64,000 bases of DNA. Source: Pseudisothecium myosuroides (taxonomy: Eukaryota > Streptophyta > Bryopsida > Hypnales > Lembophyllaceae). The stretch spans positions 51,179,724-51,243,723 of the forward strand of contig OX637287.1 in the NCBI GenBank assembly GCA_951799445.1, in the 5' to 3' direction. Below the pieces are notes generated by a model. It worked only from the letters and a program-made list of their open reading frames with translations. It searched no databases and was not told where the DNA came from. Of this stretch, positions 48,001-60,846 are shown piece by piece (within the stretch, counting starts at the first letter, position 1; every line of letters begins with the position of its first letter). Position numbers and translations under genes: made by a program.

Positions 48001-48912
48001 CCCCTAAAGTTCCATGACTATGTTTTCACCGGAAACACTCAAAAATTGCCATCTTTAGTACAAATACCAAATTTTTGAAAAAAAAACTTTTTTGATTCAT
48101 GTAATCGTAGGATCTTATAGTAAACTAGTTTTAGAAGACGTGGAAAAAATTCAGAATTTTCCACCATGCGAATTGGAAGATATTAGCATTTGAATTGGCA
48201 AAAATCTTTTTCTTGTCCCTGCAAAAAATAAGGCAGCTACACTTCACAAAGTCACATTTGTATGAAAAAATGTCCAAAATGGTGGTGCTTCTTTGAATTC
48301 TTTTTTCTAAACAAGTTGTCTACATGCTTAAAAAAATTCAAATCATTTGGAATTGTACAACATAGACAAAAATAATAGTAAGTAGAAAGAAGTAGAAAAT
48401 GATCCAAAATACGAAATTGTTAAGAATTTAATTATGGAATTGAAAAATGTCAATCCCCATGGTTGTAATGTTGTAATAAAAAACCTACATCCTATGATTT
48501 TTTAGGTTTAAAAATTGAGTGAAATAAACAACTTCAAAGTTTATTTCAGAATAGAGAATCTATAACTGCCCGCAAACTAAAAACCCTAATAACTTTTGAC
48601 TCATTGGTCGAAATGGAATGATTCAAAGCTTTCCACATATATATAACTCTAGAAAACCAATTTCAAATTTTTATTTTTGAAAAAAGTGATTTTTTCTAAT
48701 CTGCCTGGATTGCCCAATTAAAAAAAAAGTAGCATATTTGGCCATGACTTTTGACTCCTATTTCCAAATGTCATGAAATTTAGTGCATATGAAAGATATT
48801 CCTTGCGCCCACCTTCTATTAAAATTTCAGCTTAAAATATGGAAATCTCTAGTCACACGTACCTGCCCAAAATTTCTATACAACCAAAAAACGCATGCCG
48901 GTCCTTTAGGGG
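48001..48912 (-). mobile_element. TTAA-flanked non-autonomous element, copy B
   Basis: 912 bp, termini CCCCTAAAGTTCC and GGTCCTTTAGGGG, flanked by TTAA (47997-48000 and 48913-48916). Inverted relative to copy A, with shared interior (for example the segment around TAGGATCTTATAG). Noncoding. Confidence 0.8.
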
Positions 48913-48916
48913 TTAA

Positions 48917-50342
48917 AGAAAATCCCATTGAAATAAGGATTGTGACATCCATATTTATCTAGCGTAGTGTGCTTTCACCCCATGAGCATCTGATTGTGTG
49001 ACGTAAACGAATGAGTCCTCGAACCATAGTCTTTGCTTACAAGTCTCTGCATGTACCATGGTTTGAAGTATGAGGAATGTGCTAGTTGTTTCAAGTCCTC
49101 CTAACCAATAAGCGCGACAGTGAAACTGTTGTTGACGATGATAGAGGGCCACTGCATTCATGAAATGAGGAAACAAGCGTCCAACTGTGCTATAATTACG
49201 CAACATAATTCATGAGGTTGTACGCACACGTCAACGGCCAAACGTGTGACCAGTGGCCTTCATGTTGAATGCTGAGTACTAGCGCTTCAAGAATTGACTG
49301 AGGAACATGCGTGCTAAAATCTTAGGGACAAGAACATTTGCCAGACAAAGTGTGCCACAATGTACACACAAACATGCAGTAGAATGCGTTCTATCAGTTC
49401 GACAATGAGGATGTTGCCAATATATGTTGATATTTACGTGTATTTAGGCATCCGTTGCACTAAGTCATGCTTATGGAAATGTTCTCTTATACGGTTGCAG
49501 CTGCTTAATTGGAAGGGTGCCTATGAACATTGACAACATCAGGAACATTGCATGAACATTGTCAACACAAGAGAAAATGGCAGTAAAGTAACGCTTAGTA
49601 CAGTGCATGTTCAAGTAAATGATCCATAGTGTGAGGTCTGCTTCCTCCGATGCCTAAACCCTTGTGTAGCGCCTACAATGAAACGTCTCAAACAACGCTT
49701 GTGACGCATATTGGACACAAAGAATTCACCCTTGCTGCCAATCATCACGTCTTGGCTAACAAGCATAGATCTAGCTTCATATCAAAATTCATATATGAAG
49801 TGGTTACTGGCCCATGCTATAAGATGTTCCAGCGACATCAGTGGACATCATGAACGATGCGCTTGATATTGCAACAACATATCCATGTAAAACTTGCATG
49901 CTAGCACAAACGTCATTTCAAACAACCTTATGTTGCATGGAACGTCCGCAACAATAGAAAACGGACTGTCTGAACCCTCAACGTGCCATTATCATGCAGT
50001 GCCACATTAGATTCCAAAACTGCCACGTCAAAAAAATGATTTTCTACGTAACAGTCGGTGACACCACATCAGCGGCCACATCATCCATGGGTTCATTGTG
50101 GAAAAAAAAACGTGGCGTTGATGTGGCAACGATGTGAATGCCACATGACAAGGTTTTTTACCTTCTCAAGCCATGTTCATGACGACGTAGCAATCAAAAC
50201 ATACCATGTTTTCTGTGATTTCTCTATGTTTCCGTCCTATTAATGTTGATGGATTTTCCTAAATATCAATGGGGGCATGAGTGCATGACCGACGTTCAAA
50301 AAAATATAAGATCATGTTTTCCAGTGTGTCCTTGAAAACAAC
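48917..50342. other. Unresolved stretch
   Basis: Short unrecognised frames only (83 codons at 48955-49206, minus strand; 67 codons at 49650-49853). Near 50.05-50.16 kb short inverted repeats CCACATCA/TGATGTGG occur, perhaps the interior of the CACTA-type element whose right end is at 50356. Confidence 0.3.
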
Positions 50343-50356
50343 GGTTTCTTATAGTG
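50343..50356. mobile_element. Solitary right end of a CACTA-type element
   Basis: GGTTTCTTATAGTG is the complement of the left terminus at 32230. It is followed by GAA. The matching left end was not found. Confidence 0.4.
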
Positions 50357-50359
50357 GAA

Positions 50360-50860
50360 GAAATTTGTACCTTCCTCGACTAGATTTTTTGGCTTTGAAT
50401 CTATTAAATTTAAAAATTTTGCATTACTAAGTTGTGAATTTTTAATATTTTATGTTGAAGAATTGAGTTGAGAGTCAGGGAAAAAAATTCAAGAAAAAAA
50501 ACACTTAATTATCATTCTTGAAAACAAATATTAACTAGAACTAGGTACGAGATTGAACAATAACTAAATCATTAATAGCTCTAAGATGGAATTGAAAGAC
50601 AATAATCCCAACAATGAGATTGTTCTAGCAAACAAATTCAACTCTATCAAATAATTTTTTTGAAAAAATGTATAAATTGCATTCAAAAATGAATTCTATA
50701 AGTTTTTATTCAAGAAGATACTTAGATTGCCCGAAAAACAACATTGTCCATAACTTTCTCCATCATCACTAGTCCAAATAGAATGAACCAAAGCTTCATG
50801 TGTAGACAAAAATTTAATCTTTGAGACGTGGACCCAACTAGACGCTCATATGATTGCAAG
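50360..50860 (-). mobile_element. Decayed partial copy of the TTAA-flanked family
   Basis: The reverse strand resembles 29440-29760 of copy A (TTGAGTTGAGAGTC segment, CTAGGTACGAGAT, AATTATCATTCTTG). Neither terminus is preserved. Confidence 0.45.
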
Positions 50861-52227
50861 TTAGTGAAAAGGTAAAGTTTTATGTGTTTTCTTTAGCATC
50901 AAGTGCCACACATCATAACACTAGAATTTTTGGATGTAGCCCCCAAAATTGAGGCCTTTAATCCCTGAACAATGTCGCAGATCAAAATGCATGGTCCGAT
51001 GGATGACAAAGAATCTTCTCGTGTAAGATAGAAGTGCAATTGTTCACCCTTGGAATTTTGTGCAAAAAGGGGAGATCTTGCACAATAGTTTGACCTTCAA
51101 TGAATACTTCTGATTTTCGATAAAAAAGGATGATTTTCACGGTGACCAACCCATCCTTACAGGGTTAACCTTTAAACACCTCAATCCTTTTTTGAATTTT
51201 TGCTTATAACTTTGTACAGAAACATCAGTTACCGCAAGAAATTGGTCATTAACCTCTAAGTGCCTAACCAACCAAATGTGGTCGATGCAAAATTTCAGGC
51301 TCGTTTTGGTGTGGGTAGTTAAATTCATTTGATTGCTTAAAATTTTTTGTAGACATTATTGAAGGTTAACTATTGGAAGCTTTTATTTTTTAGTGAAAAA
51401 GGTAAATATTTGATTTTTGAGAGATCTTCAAAGGCATATATGTACTAGTAGTGGAAGAATAAAGCTTGCAAACATTACTCGATTTCCCAACTTTGAGCAA
51501 AGCTTGCCAAAATCACTTGATTTGAAATTTGAAAGATTGTACTTATCCATTTGCTTTGAAAATAGTCCCAATGGGAAGCGTAAAGTGTTTTCATGATTTT
51601 CACCGTTGAAAATTTAAACATTCAAGTGTTGATTTGGAGTTATTTGCAATTTTTACTTATAAAAAAATTGCATTTCAACAATTGCAAGGTCGATTGTGTG
51701 ATGAGCTTGATAGCTTTTCATGCAAAATTAAGTTTTTTGAAAGTGCATTTTAGTGTACTAATACTATTTGTAGTTGTTCATGTCACCTCCCATCCCAAAA
51801 TACTTTTATATGCAAATTTCTTGAACATTGTAGGAAAGGGCAGCATACTAAAAATAGAATGATTCCATTTTTCTTGTTATAATCTCACAACTCCTACGCA
51901 AATTCATACTCTAAATTGGTATGCAAACTAATAAGCAAGCTCTTTAAACATCTATATGGGTAGATTTTGAAAGAAAAAACAATTTGCTTCACTGGGATGC
52001 TCTTTTTTCATAAAAACATACACTTGAAAAGGGGTTGAGGAAGGTTGCCTTTTCAACATGTAAGTATTACATTGGATGAATGAGAAGTTGGCTAGACTAA
52101 ACAGTGATTGCAAGCCCTCTGTTCATCGCCCAGAATATGGACGTCCAAGCATAAGTGTTAAACGTATGAAGTCCATTGTCATCCGTTTGGGCATTGCATT
52201 TTCAGGTTCCTATATATGACAAGTAGA
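50861..52227. other. Stretch without recognised gene
   Basis: A/T-rich, with only short frames; the 89-codon frame at 51593-51862 is hydrophobic low-complexity and I do not regard it as coding. Confidence 0.4.
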
Positions 52228-53104
52228 CCGGCTTTATATTGCGCTTGGGTCGGATGGAAGGCCAGCCGGATTTGCCTTCTATCCGGCCCCAATTCTTCCA
52301 TACAGCCCAAGTTAATGTAAAGCCCTTGGGCTCAATTCTAGGGCCCAATTTCCAATTTACGTGTTCTTGGATTTTTTCAATGCTCAATTAAAAAAAATAT
52401 GAAAACAAGCATGAATTTTCTTCTTCTCTATCCTATTTCAAATAGAAAAGAAAATTTTTTGTTTTTGTTTTTTTTTAAATTATTTTTTCTTCCTATCTAT
52501 TTTATTTCAAAAATAAAAAAGAATGGTTTCTTTATTCTCTGCTGTTTTTCTTGAAGCTTTTTATTATGTTAAAAGTCTCTTCTTTTAGTTTTAAAAATAA
52601 AATTAAAAATATTGAAATTTTTCATTGCCAATATCTCTAGGGTCTTTATTTGCCTATGGCCAATCACTGCAATGCAAAATAAAAACATAATTACTAAATA
52701 TAATCAATGAGAGACCAGATAAAAATCCTTCGACAGACCAGATCAAGAATCTTTGATAGACCAAAAGAGAGACATACCAGAAGAGAAACAAGAGAGATGA
52801 AGGAGCTTGTTAAAGTAAAATAAAATAAAATTCACAAACAATAGAGATTTGAACAATCTAACATAGGGGCCCAATCAAGCCCTAGATGAACCACCCAAAA
52901 CCTCGTCCCCATTGCTCCTTTGGGGCCAAATGGTTTAACACCAAAACCATGCCACCTAAGATGACATGTAGGATGAGCTGTAGTTCCATCCGGCCCCAAG
53001 TATAAAGCCCTTGAGCCGGATTTAAAGAAATTGAGTGATCCTATTGGTTCAAACTTGGAGAGTTCTGGCCGGCCTTCAATCCTGCCCCAAGTATAAACTG
53101 GGCC
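52228..53104. mobile_element. Inverted-repeat element, approximate ends
   Basis: The left arm (CCGGCTTTATATTG..., GGTCGGATGGAAGGCC) pairs with the complement of the right arm (GGCCTTCAATCCTGCCCCAA, GTATAAACTGGGCC). A further internal pair, AAAGCCCTTGGGC/GCCCTTGAGCC, is present. GC-richer than its A/T-rich interior. The duplication was not identified; noncoding. Confidence 0.5.
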
Positions 53105-54094
53105 TTATACTAGTTTATCAATAGAAGGCATCTTCCATCTACAATATAATCTATTTTCTAGTAAATAGAGTAGAACCTCTCTAAGTTGATAGAATTGGGA
53201 CCGGTCTGACACATTGAGTTAAAGAAGTTATTACACTAGGGAGGGTCATCATGTTCATATGTGGTTCATATTGTTAAATTGGGACCGACAATCAATACTT
53301 CCTGACAACGCTTTATTGACTTAGAGGGTATCAACTCAGCGAGGTTCTACTGTATGTCATTTCTAATCAGCATGTTACCATTGGATGCACTCTTATACGG
53401 ATGTAAATATTGTGGTCAAAAATAACTCGAAACCAGTTCACATGCTCACACCTCAAACCAGACTAGGGGAAGTGAAACGGAAAAGTTGGACAGAAATTGG
53501 AGTCTTGCAACCTTCAATCACGCGAAACGAGAGAGAGCATCGATAATTAATATGCATGCAGAATGTATTCAAGATATCGACAAATCAAGCGAATAACGAT
53601 CCATTTTGAGAACCTCAATTGAACCAAAACTCGAGAAAATTTCAGAGCTGTAAAAAATCGGAAGAATTGATCTTTCTTAGAAGGAAACAGTGATGACAGC
53701 TTTCCACCAACTACCATCATTAATCATCTATTGGGCTCGAAAATTGGACACCAGAAATATCTTTCTCAAGTCAACTAAAATCTGGTGAAATCCAAGGGCT
53801 CCTGCATTAACATGAACAAATATCAAAAACTTGCTTGCATATAAAACAACAAATTCATTCAAAGAGAAGTCATACTAAAAGTGCTCCCGAATCTGATAAA
53901 AACTGTCACCAACAGACGAAGCATGTATCTCAAATCATCATAGAGGGTGTCAATCCTGCTGTTGTAGTCTTATGGTATCTTCAATATCACACATTTCTAA
54001 AGTGTGCTAAAGTTGGACACTAAAAACGAACAGAAGCATTACTGAAGACAAGATAAAATTAGGTCCTTCCAGATCTAGTGATCCACTCACCAGT
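53105..54094. other. 3-prime flank of eL33 gene
   Basis: No gene seen. The part next to 54095 should contain the 3-prime untranslated region and polyadenylation site of the minus-strand eL33 gene. Confidence 0.4.
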
Positions 54095-55402
54095 TTAAAT
54101 TCGGCTGGGGTACATAAAAACCCTGACTCTGGCACCCTGAAAACAAACAAAATTTTTTATCAATGGTAGAAGTTATTTCCTGCGTCATCTACTGGACAGT
54201 GGCCTCCCCAAAAGAATGTCGTCCTTCCAGTGGCAGTGATGGGTGAGTGGACGACAATCATTTGGGGAAATACAATCTTGTAGAGTAAAATTGCCGTTCA
54301 ACGAGAAAACGGTACTGTAAAAAATCGAAAAGGAAAGAGAAAAACCTAATTCATAGAGCAAATTGTAATGCGCCTGAGGAAATGAGCGACTATGATTTAA
54401 ATTAAATATTTAATGAGATCGACTATGATTTACAAAGTTCTTTCATTAAATGCACATCCTTCAGAGTAAACGCCCCCATGGCAGGTCGAAACCCGACACA
54501 TATATCAATCTGACTGAGCACTACGTATAAACATACACAAAACCCGAAATTGTTTTCTCACAATAATAGCTGAAACCATAAAAGGAATTGTCCAACATAC
54601 CAGGGAAGAAGGGGGAAGGTTGCTCCTGAATCTGGCACGAACAACTCCACTGCTACCGTGCGGGCGGACCACCTTGCCCCAAACGCACCGGAACAGAGAT
54701 CCATTCTTCTTGGTCTTGGCCTTATAAACGTAGGCCAATCTCTTCCCAAGATACCAGTTGACTTCCTCAGAAGTGTTTACTCCTTCGATCTGAAGAAGTG
54801 AGGTGCTAGGATATTGGTTCGACTTCGACCTGCATGAACACCACTTGAATTCTCAGAATACCGATATCATAACGTATTGGCCCTAAACTTCAGGTAACTG
54901 TTGCGACTCTTCCACTAAACACAATTAAACTTAAACACAACTGCGATACAATAGATAATGCGTCTATATCCAACGAAATTAAGTACTTCAGAACTACACC
55001 AAACGAAGACCACGTGACTCCCATAAACCTCGAAGAACACATTACCTCTTATACCCGAGGATGGTCCCCCGAACGTATAACCTGTTACAAAGCAAGAATA
55101 CAATCACTCAGAACAACGTCGAAAACGGAAAAAAAAAAAAAACACCGTTCCAAGGTTCAAATCTTCGCACGAAAAGCTCACAAATGACGAGAGTAAGATC
55201 GTAGTCACTTATCAAGTACATAAATTTCACTTTAAAAAGAAGAGCAAACGCGCACCAAACGAAATCCAGCAAACCCTAAGTGCCTCCCCGTGAAGGGCTC
55301 AGGGTCTACGAGTGTGACATAACCATCAGGAAAGATAGAGTAAGAAAGGAACACCACAAGAGAGAAGAAGAACCTGACGCGCTCTCCTTTGCGTTCCACC
55401 AT
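54095..55402 (-). CDS. RPL35A: 60S ribosomal protein eL33 (L35a), four exons
   Basis: A component of the large cytosolic ribosomal subunit. Coding exons on the minus strand are 55402-55374, 55081-55046, 54829-54601 and 54136-54095, all with GT-AG introns. They give 336 bp, 111 residues plus TAA, the usual length. Landmarks are [12 protein letters not shown] (exons 1-2), SNQYP and EGVNT (exon 3), [38 protein letters not shown] and the family's terminal RVRVFMYPS (exon 4). The start ATG at 55402 gives [10 protein letters not shown]. Phases are 2 at the first two introns and 0 at the third. A telo-box lies about 72 bp upstream, as in many plant ribosomal protein genes. It looks intact and functional. 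Confidence 0.97.
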
Positions 55403-55473
55403 AGCTGAAAGGTGCGAAGCTCCGCCGCAGGGGCTGACGGCAATGGCAAAAACTCCAAAGAGGAAGGCTCAAT

Positions 55474-55481
55474 TAGGGTTT
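55474..55481 (-). promoter_or_regulatory. Telo-box upstream of eL33
   Basis: Reverse strand AAACCCTA, about 72 bp before the start codon. Telo-boxes are common near the transcription start of plant ribosomal protein genes. Confidence 0.6.
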
Positions 55482-57514
55482 GCTACTCACATACTGTAGA
55501 AAGCAGGTGGGTCGTCCTCAGTGTTCACCGGGAACGCTCGGGAACGAAAAAGAATTCTTCTGCCTCACCCTCAAAAATGTTTTTGGTAGGGAGGAGAATG
55601 TAGGTCTAAAGCTTTTTTACACTAAATTAATTATGGCTAGTGCACTATGTAGATTATAGACATAAGATCTTCATTTTCACAAGATGTTCTTTTTGTTTTA
55701 TTCCTTCATGGATTTAGAACTTTGCTCAAAAATCATGAAGTAGCAAGTAGACACCCTAGTTACAACATTAAAGAATATATGTATGTATGTATGTATATGG
55801 AGACATTTTTTACATGCTAAGAATGAATGACCAAAAATTCAATTTTATATAATTTGTATGAAAGAATCAACTTGTCATTGTTATTTTACTAAGAGTTACT
55901 CATTCAATTTTTGTTTTTACCAAGTTGTAGGTGGATGGCAAGGGCAATAATTTCCTTCCAAATAATTAGTTGTTTTTAGAAAAATAGGTTCCAATATTTG
56001 TTTAAATATAATTAATCCATGGTATTCTTTTTTTTTCCATACAATTTTATTTTATTGTTGAAATAATAATTTTCCACAACTTTTGACATCTAATTTCATC
56101 CCTACTATTAAAAGGTGCAAGCTTATATTTGATCCCTTCTTTTTGCAAAACTAAGGCTTGAACCTAAATTTAAGAAGAAAAGAACCCAATGTGATTAAAT
56201 TGCATGCAATCGCGCCTTGTTGTCATTTAAAAAATTTAAGTTGAATAGTAATTCAAATGCAATCTAGAATAAGATGTAAATTAGGAACTAAAGAAGAGAT
56301 GACATTTAGTCATGACTCTTAGGATAACATTATTGTTGTTGTACATTTGGAGTTCCTAATATACAACTATTATACATACTACCAATTTTTTTAATTTATT
56401 GGTTTTAGCTACACTTATGTTATTTATGAAAAAAAATTATTTAAGTTAGTAGACCTTCCTTGAGCCACAATTTAAAAGTCATCCTCTTTGTACGACTATA
56501 TATGTTCAATGTATTCTAAATAATACACAAGGTATATATATCTATTGTGGTCCCTTTCACTTTGTTATTACACATATTTAGACTAATTAGTTATATAATT
56601 TATTTTTCTTGCAATAGAATGGCAAATTTGAGAGTTTTTAACATGTATTTTGGTCAACTCAATTCTCAGTAAAAAAAACATATAATAAGTGGTCAAAGCA
56701 AAAACATAGAGTATCCCATTGTTGTGACTCCCTAGGGAGTATTATTATTGTCCTTTTGGATTCTATTGTGGTTCTTTCAACTCCCTACACAGTTGCAATG
56801 GTGATCCAAAAGCATTGCTTCAAATAATCGAATAATGAAGGAACCTTTGCCTATGTGTCTAAACCACATGAGGTGTTGTTAGAAGTTATTAAATGGTGAC
56901 TATTCAACTCAATTCCACCCTTTTGAACTCCAATTCCACTTCCCTCATAGTTTTACTATATTAAAGTGCGAAGAGGGTGTAATTAGGGCCCAAGGAGAAT
57001 TGATCCCCTCAATGCCCTAACAAAGGGTAACTTAAAAAATATTGCCCCCTATTTTGTGCCGTTTTTTTTGGTATTTCTTCACCTCACCTACCTAATTTGG
57101 AGCCTCTAATTACAAATATTAATTCAAAATTTCAAAATTTTATCATGTGCTGCAAATAAAAAAATTCCAATGTTTTCCCTGCAGGATAATGAAGGGGTCA
57201 CTTCACTGTGGTTGTAATTGGTCCCAACAGTAGGAGTTGCAATTTGGTTGGTTGGCACTTTGGGTTTGCATACCGTAGTGACTGAAAATGATACAAATAG
57301 TCACGTGACACAAATAGGGTCTTTTATCTTACAACAAAAAATCTCGCATGAGGAAAGGCTCCTTTCCCCTTAGTGTCGTTTTACACATGGGCTGGTCTTT
57401 CCCACGTTCTCAAGAAAACAACCAAATTCTTAAGGCCCAGAAACCACAAACTTATTATAGGAGTCCCCGAAAGCAGCCACGCAATTTGAGCCACGTACCC
57501 CAATACCATAGAAA
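55482..57514. other. Intergenic region between divergent host genes
   Basis: A/T-rich with no recognised gene. A short ATGT repeat is at 55779-55797. Toward the right end, GGGCTG at 57389-57394 and GGCCCA near 57433 resemble site II (TGGGCC/T) promoter elements of plant housekeeping genes. Confidence 0.4.
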
Positions 57515-57873
57515 TTGATCGTCCGGGTATCACATCCGGGTATCTTCATTGGTCCCTGTAGCCACGCACCGACCGCTGGACGTAGTCTTGCGTTCAACGG
57601 ACGGAGAAACAGAGCCAGCTCTCTCCCTTTGCCAGCTTCGCTTCCCTATTCTCGTCCACCTGTTGATTCTGTTTGTTGCACCATCGGGAATCTCTCCGGG
57701 TGATAACATAATCAAGGCTTTTTCGACTTGCGCGGAGGATTTCGTGCCTGGTTCCGTTGCAGTGGAAATTTTGGTGCTGGAGGAGGAGCTTGTACGCCGT
57801 TGCGACTTTCTGTCGAGGTGCTGCTGTTGAAAGAAGAGGACGTAGCTGAGGGACTGCCATTTGCTGCAATTAG
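57515..57873 (+). promoter_or_regulatory. Probable 5-prime untranslated first exon of 59461 gene
   Basis: A GC-richer block ends in a good splice donor (TTAG/GTATGTG, GT at 57874). A matching acceptor with a pyrimidine tract (TTCTTCCCTGTACAG) ends at 59200. This predicts a 1.3-kb leader intron before the coding exon. Frames in the block (93 codons at 57549-57830) have no family resemblance and are taken as chance or upstream frames. Confidence 0.45.
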
Positions 57874-59200
57874 GTATGTGGAGTTTTTTCCGCTTGCTAT
57901 GGTTATGGTTGTGGAAATGAACGGGGGATTAATCGCTTGCCCAGAGTAGTCGCTGAGCACCGGAGGGCGCTAGGGTTTCGTGGCTTTTATTGGCTTCTTA
58001 CGGTTACTTTGGTAGTCAGTGTTCTGTGTTTGGGGTTAGTATGAACTGTTGGGATGGGGAGGTGTTTACTGTCAGGGCTTCTGCGTGGTTCCTGTCTCAT
58101 TCCTTGCGACTCGATTTCTTTGCAACCTCTCCTTCGTCAATCGTAGAGTTGGCATGCCCATGTATAGACGAAGGTCCTTGGCATGCGGTAGATAGTTTTT
58201 TAACCGAATAGGTTTACATATTCATAGTGAGTTCGTTTCACCGTTTAAAGCACGCGAAGGTGAAAAATAGTCAGCACTCTGTGGGCCATAATTTCTACAT
58301 ATCGTTGAAATTTTAATTGAGATTTTTTCGTACGTTCTGTGAGGTATGAGCACCGCTATAATCGCCGTTTATTGTAATTACTTCAAAACTGTTTGGAATT
58401 TGGATTGAAGAATAATGTGTGTTTCTTTGCAAGTTGGAGAGAAGGCTTGTCGAAGTGTTAAAGTGAAAGTAAAGCATATTGGCTGAAAAAATAGAGATAT
58501 CCACTTTCAAAGTTTTTTGGAGTCGAGCACCAATAATTGTTAAATAGCGTCACTCGGAAATCAAGTACAATAAATATGTGAAAGAGTGAAATGAACACCA
58601 AAATGGTGAATTCCCGGATTGACAATGTAATGACTTCTCCTCTAGTGATGGATTTATTGTGTCTTTCTTGAACATTCATTTTCATTATATGTAGGTGTGA
58701 TATTTTCACACTGGGTGCTCATACCTTACGACATTATGCAATTTATGTAAAAGAATTCAAATTATATTTTACTTTTGAAACCCTCAACACTCATTGGGCC
58801 ATAATTTTAGTTGGTATTTTCCCCACATTCTTTACTGGATTGTGCACTTCGTGTGGAAATTCAGAATATTTGGTATTTTTTATGAATTTTTTTCAAAAAA
58901 TTAGAGAATTTTTATGCCCGTAGTTTTTGAATGTACATTTAAAAGTCAAAATTAATGCCTGAATTCAAGTCAAAAGTACAAATTTTTACAGTTAGCTCAA
59001 TTTATAGCTATTTCAATCGAGAATGACTTTCAATTTCAAAACTTCTTAATTTTAGGATTTTGACTTTTTAGACTCTGTAAATGTTATGTACCTATCAGGA
59101 ATATGCGCTTTGAAGATCCCTCCCCTTCGAAACCATTTTGTGTATGACATAGAACTGCAAAAGAGACTGCTTAGAACTCCAGTGCTTCTTCCCTGTACAG
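57874..59200 (+). other. Probable leader intron
   Basis: T-rich sequence between the donor at 57874 and the acceptor at 59200, with no coding content. It contains TAGGGTTT near 57971, a telo-box complement that often occurs in plant leader introns or just after the start site. Confidence 0.4.
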
Positions 59201-59455
59201 ATTGTCCTTCGTTACGCACACACCTCTTGCTAATAAGTACAACCAAGTGTATGAACAGTTGAGTTGCTGTTGGCAATGGAGGTCAGTACAGTACAGGAGA
59301 CGGGATCAGGTCTCTAGCGATTTTATTGTCCTCTACCTTATGAAGGTGTTGGCTCTTAATGACCTTGGTGTTTGTATAGGGAATACTGGAGCCGCATTAT
59401 TATGTAGAGGAGAAGATCACGGAAGTGTTTTTTTTAGGATTTGAGGAGGAATAGG

Positions 59456-59464
59456 ATGCGATGA
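59456..59464 (+). promoter_or_regulatory. Minimal upstream frame overlapping the start codon
   Basis: ATG CGA TGA at 59456-59464 is a two-codon frame whose stop overlaps the main ATG at 59461. If used, it could lower translation of the main frame or favour reinitiation at it. Confidence 0.5.
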
Positions 59465-60846
59465 AGGCATCGGTGAAAGTGAGGGAGGGGCAGCGACCGC
59501 TGGTTCGGGGCAAGGTACCGGTGCAAGTAGGCGGGCTGCCATTCTACTCCGGCATCAGCGTGGGCGATGAGAAAGAACTGGCATTACATTTGGGCACCAA
59601 CATGGAGGCCGGGCCTTCATGCAGCCTCTCCTACAGGCCGAACGATCCGCAATCCCCTCTGGCCGTGTTGTTGAAGACAGGGTTTGGGCTATGGGGGTCC
59701 CCTCATGCGGCGCCTTTCACTATTGCGGCGGAGTTCAACATAGCACGCCGAGAGAATGTATCATTCACGCTCCGTTTGAAGCCTCGGGTTGGCAGTTTCA
59801 GCTTTCGCAAACACTTCTTAAGCACCAGTGGAAACTTTGGGCGAGAGCAACGGAGCTCTGACAGGCAGGTCCAGGAGGAAGTTGAGGTTGACTCGACGAG
59901 CCGACCGTCTGGTGCTCCTACACAGGGTGATGGGCTTGCGTATGAGAATGATTACGATTGTGGGCTTAGTCCTTTAGGATTAGGCCAGGTGAAGGTTATA
60001 GAGAAGAAGTGCTATGATCCTGGTAGCCCTGTCAGTAACGGAGATGTGCATCATGTTGGGAATGGGTCTGGTGAGTTGGAGATGCTTGACGATGGCGCTG
60101 GGCTCATGGATGAACCTGACGGGGATAGAGCTATTGCTGCAACGGATGGGGGTGCAGTTGTTAGGGAGGATCCATCTAAGGCGAGGAGAAGTAGATTGCT
60201 TCAAAGCTGGTCAGGTAATATGCATCGCAGTTGGGGACTGACTGTGCACAGCGCGATTCCGCTAGGCAGGCAGGCGATGGGGCGGGTGAAGTGGGGGATG
60301 CAAATGCCCTCTAATGAAGGGAGTGGCAACTTTTTTGGTTATAAACTGCCAGTTCTTGTGCTTGACAAAATTAGCATCAGCAGTGTAGACAAATCGCAGA
60401 GTAGTTCATTTCCTCCTGACTCGGGACCTCTGAGTTACAGGATGAGATACTTCGAGAATCCTGTTGACGATGGATCTCAGTTGGGACTGATTGCATCCGT
60501 ATGCTGTTCCATGCGTAATCAACTGCAGAGCTTGCACTCAGACAATGAATCATTGAAGAAGATCATTGAGGACATGAAGGCGGAAATGGGGGGTCAATCC
60601 AGCGGGGGGGTAGAGAAGAGGCTTTCTCCGAAGCCCCCGAGACTGGAACAGGATTCCATTCGTTCGCAGTTGTTTGAAGAGTTGCAAAAGAAGACTAGCT
60701 CTCGGGCCTCACCAAAGGGCTTCTTTAGCGAGAACAGGGGTGTATCCAGTGGTCAAAACCAGGAGTCAATCTTTGACCTACCAAGTGAAGGCCTTCTTGA
60801 TGATAAGAAAGTTGTCGATGTTGGAGCTAAAGCTAGAGCCAAGTAA
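59461..60846 (+). CDS. Plant-conserved protein of unknown function, 461 aa
   Basis: The uninterrupted frame runs from ATG 59461 to TAA 60844-60846. I recognise the pattern as a plant-specific family without known function. The N-terminal part (residues 1-120) starts MKASVKVREGQRPLVRGKVP, with GLPFYSGI, SYRPNDPQSPLAVLLKTG and an FTLRLKPRVGSFSF strand pattern. A variable acidic middle follows. A conserved segment near residues 263-310 has RVKWGM and KLPVLVLDKISI. A likely coiled coil lies near residues 345-380 (SMRNQLQSLHSDNESLKKII). A C-terminal extension of about 80 residues makes it longer than the flowering-plant relatives I recall. The alternating strand pattern could suggest beta-rich structure; that is inference. 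Confidence 0.85.
   Translation: MKASVKVREGQRPLVRGKVPVQVGGLPFYSGISVGDEKELALHLGTNMEAGPSCSLSYRPNDPQSPLAVLLKTGFGLWGSPHAAPFTIAAEFNIARRENVSFTLRLKPRVGSFSFRKHFLSTSGNFGREQRSSDRQVQEEVEVDSTSRPSGAPTQGDGLAYENDYDCGLSPLGLGQVKVIEKKCYDPGSPVSNGDVHHVGNGSGELEMLDDGAGLMDEPDGDRAIAATDGGAVVREDPSKARRSRLLQSWSGNMHRSWGLTVHSAIPLGRQAMGRVKWGMQMPSNEGSGNFFGYKLPVLVLDKISISSVDKSQSSSFPPDSGPLSYRMRYFENPVDDGSQLGLIASVCCSMRNQLQSLHSDNESLKKIIEDMKAEMGGQSSGGVEKRLSPKPPRLEQDSIRSQLFEELQKKTSSRASPKGFFSENRGVSSGQNQESIFDLPSEGLLDDKKVVDVGAKARAK

Noticed and set aside
57549..57830. 93-codon frame as a separate gene
   Set aside because: Several overlapping frames on both strands are open in this GC-richer block; position and splice signals fit a leader exon better.
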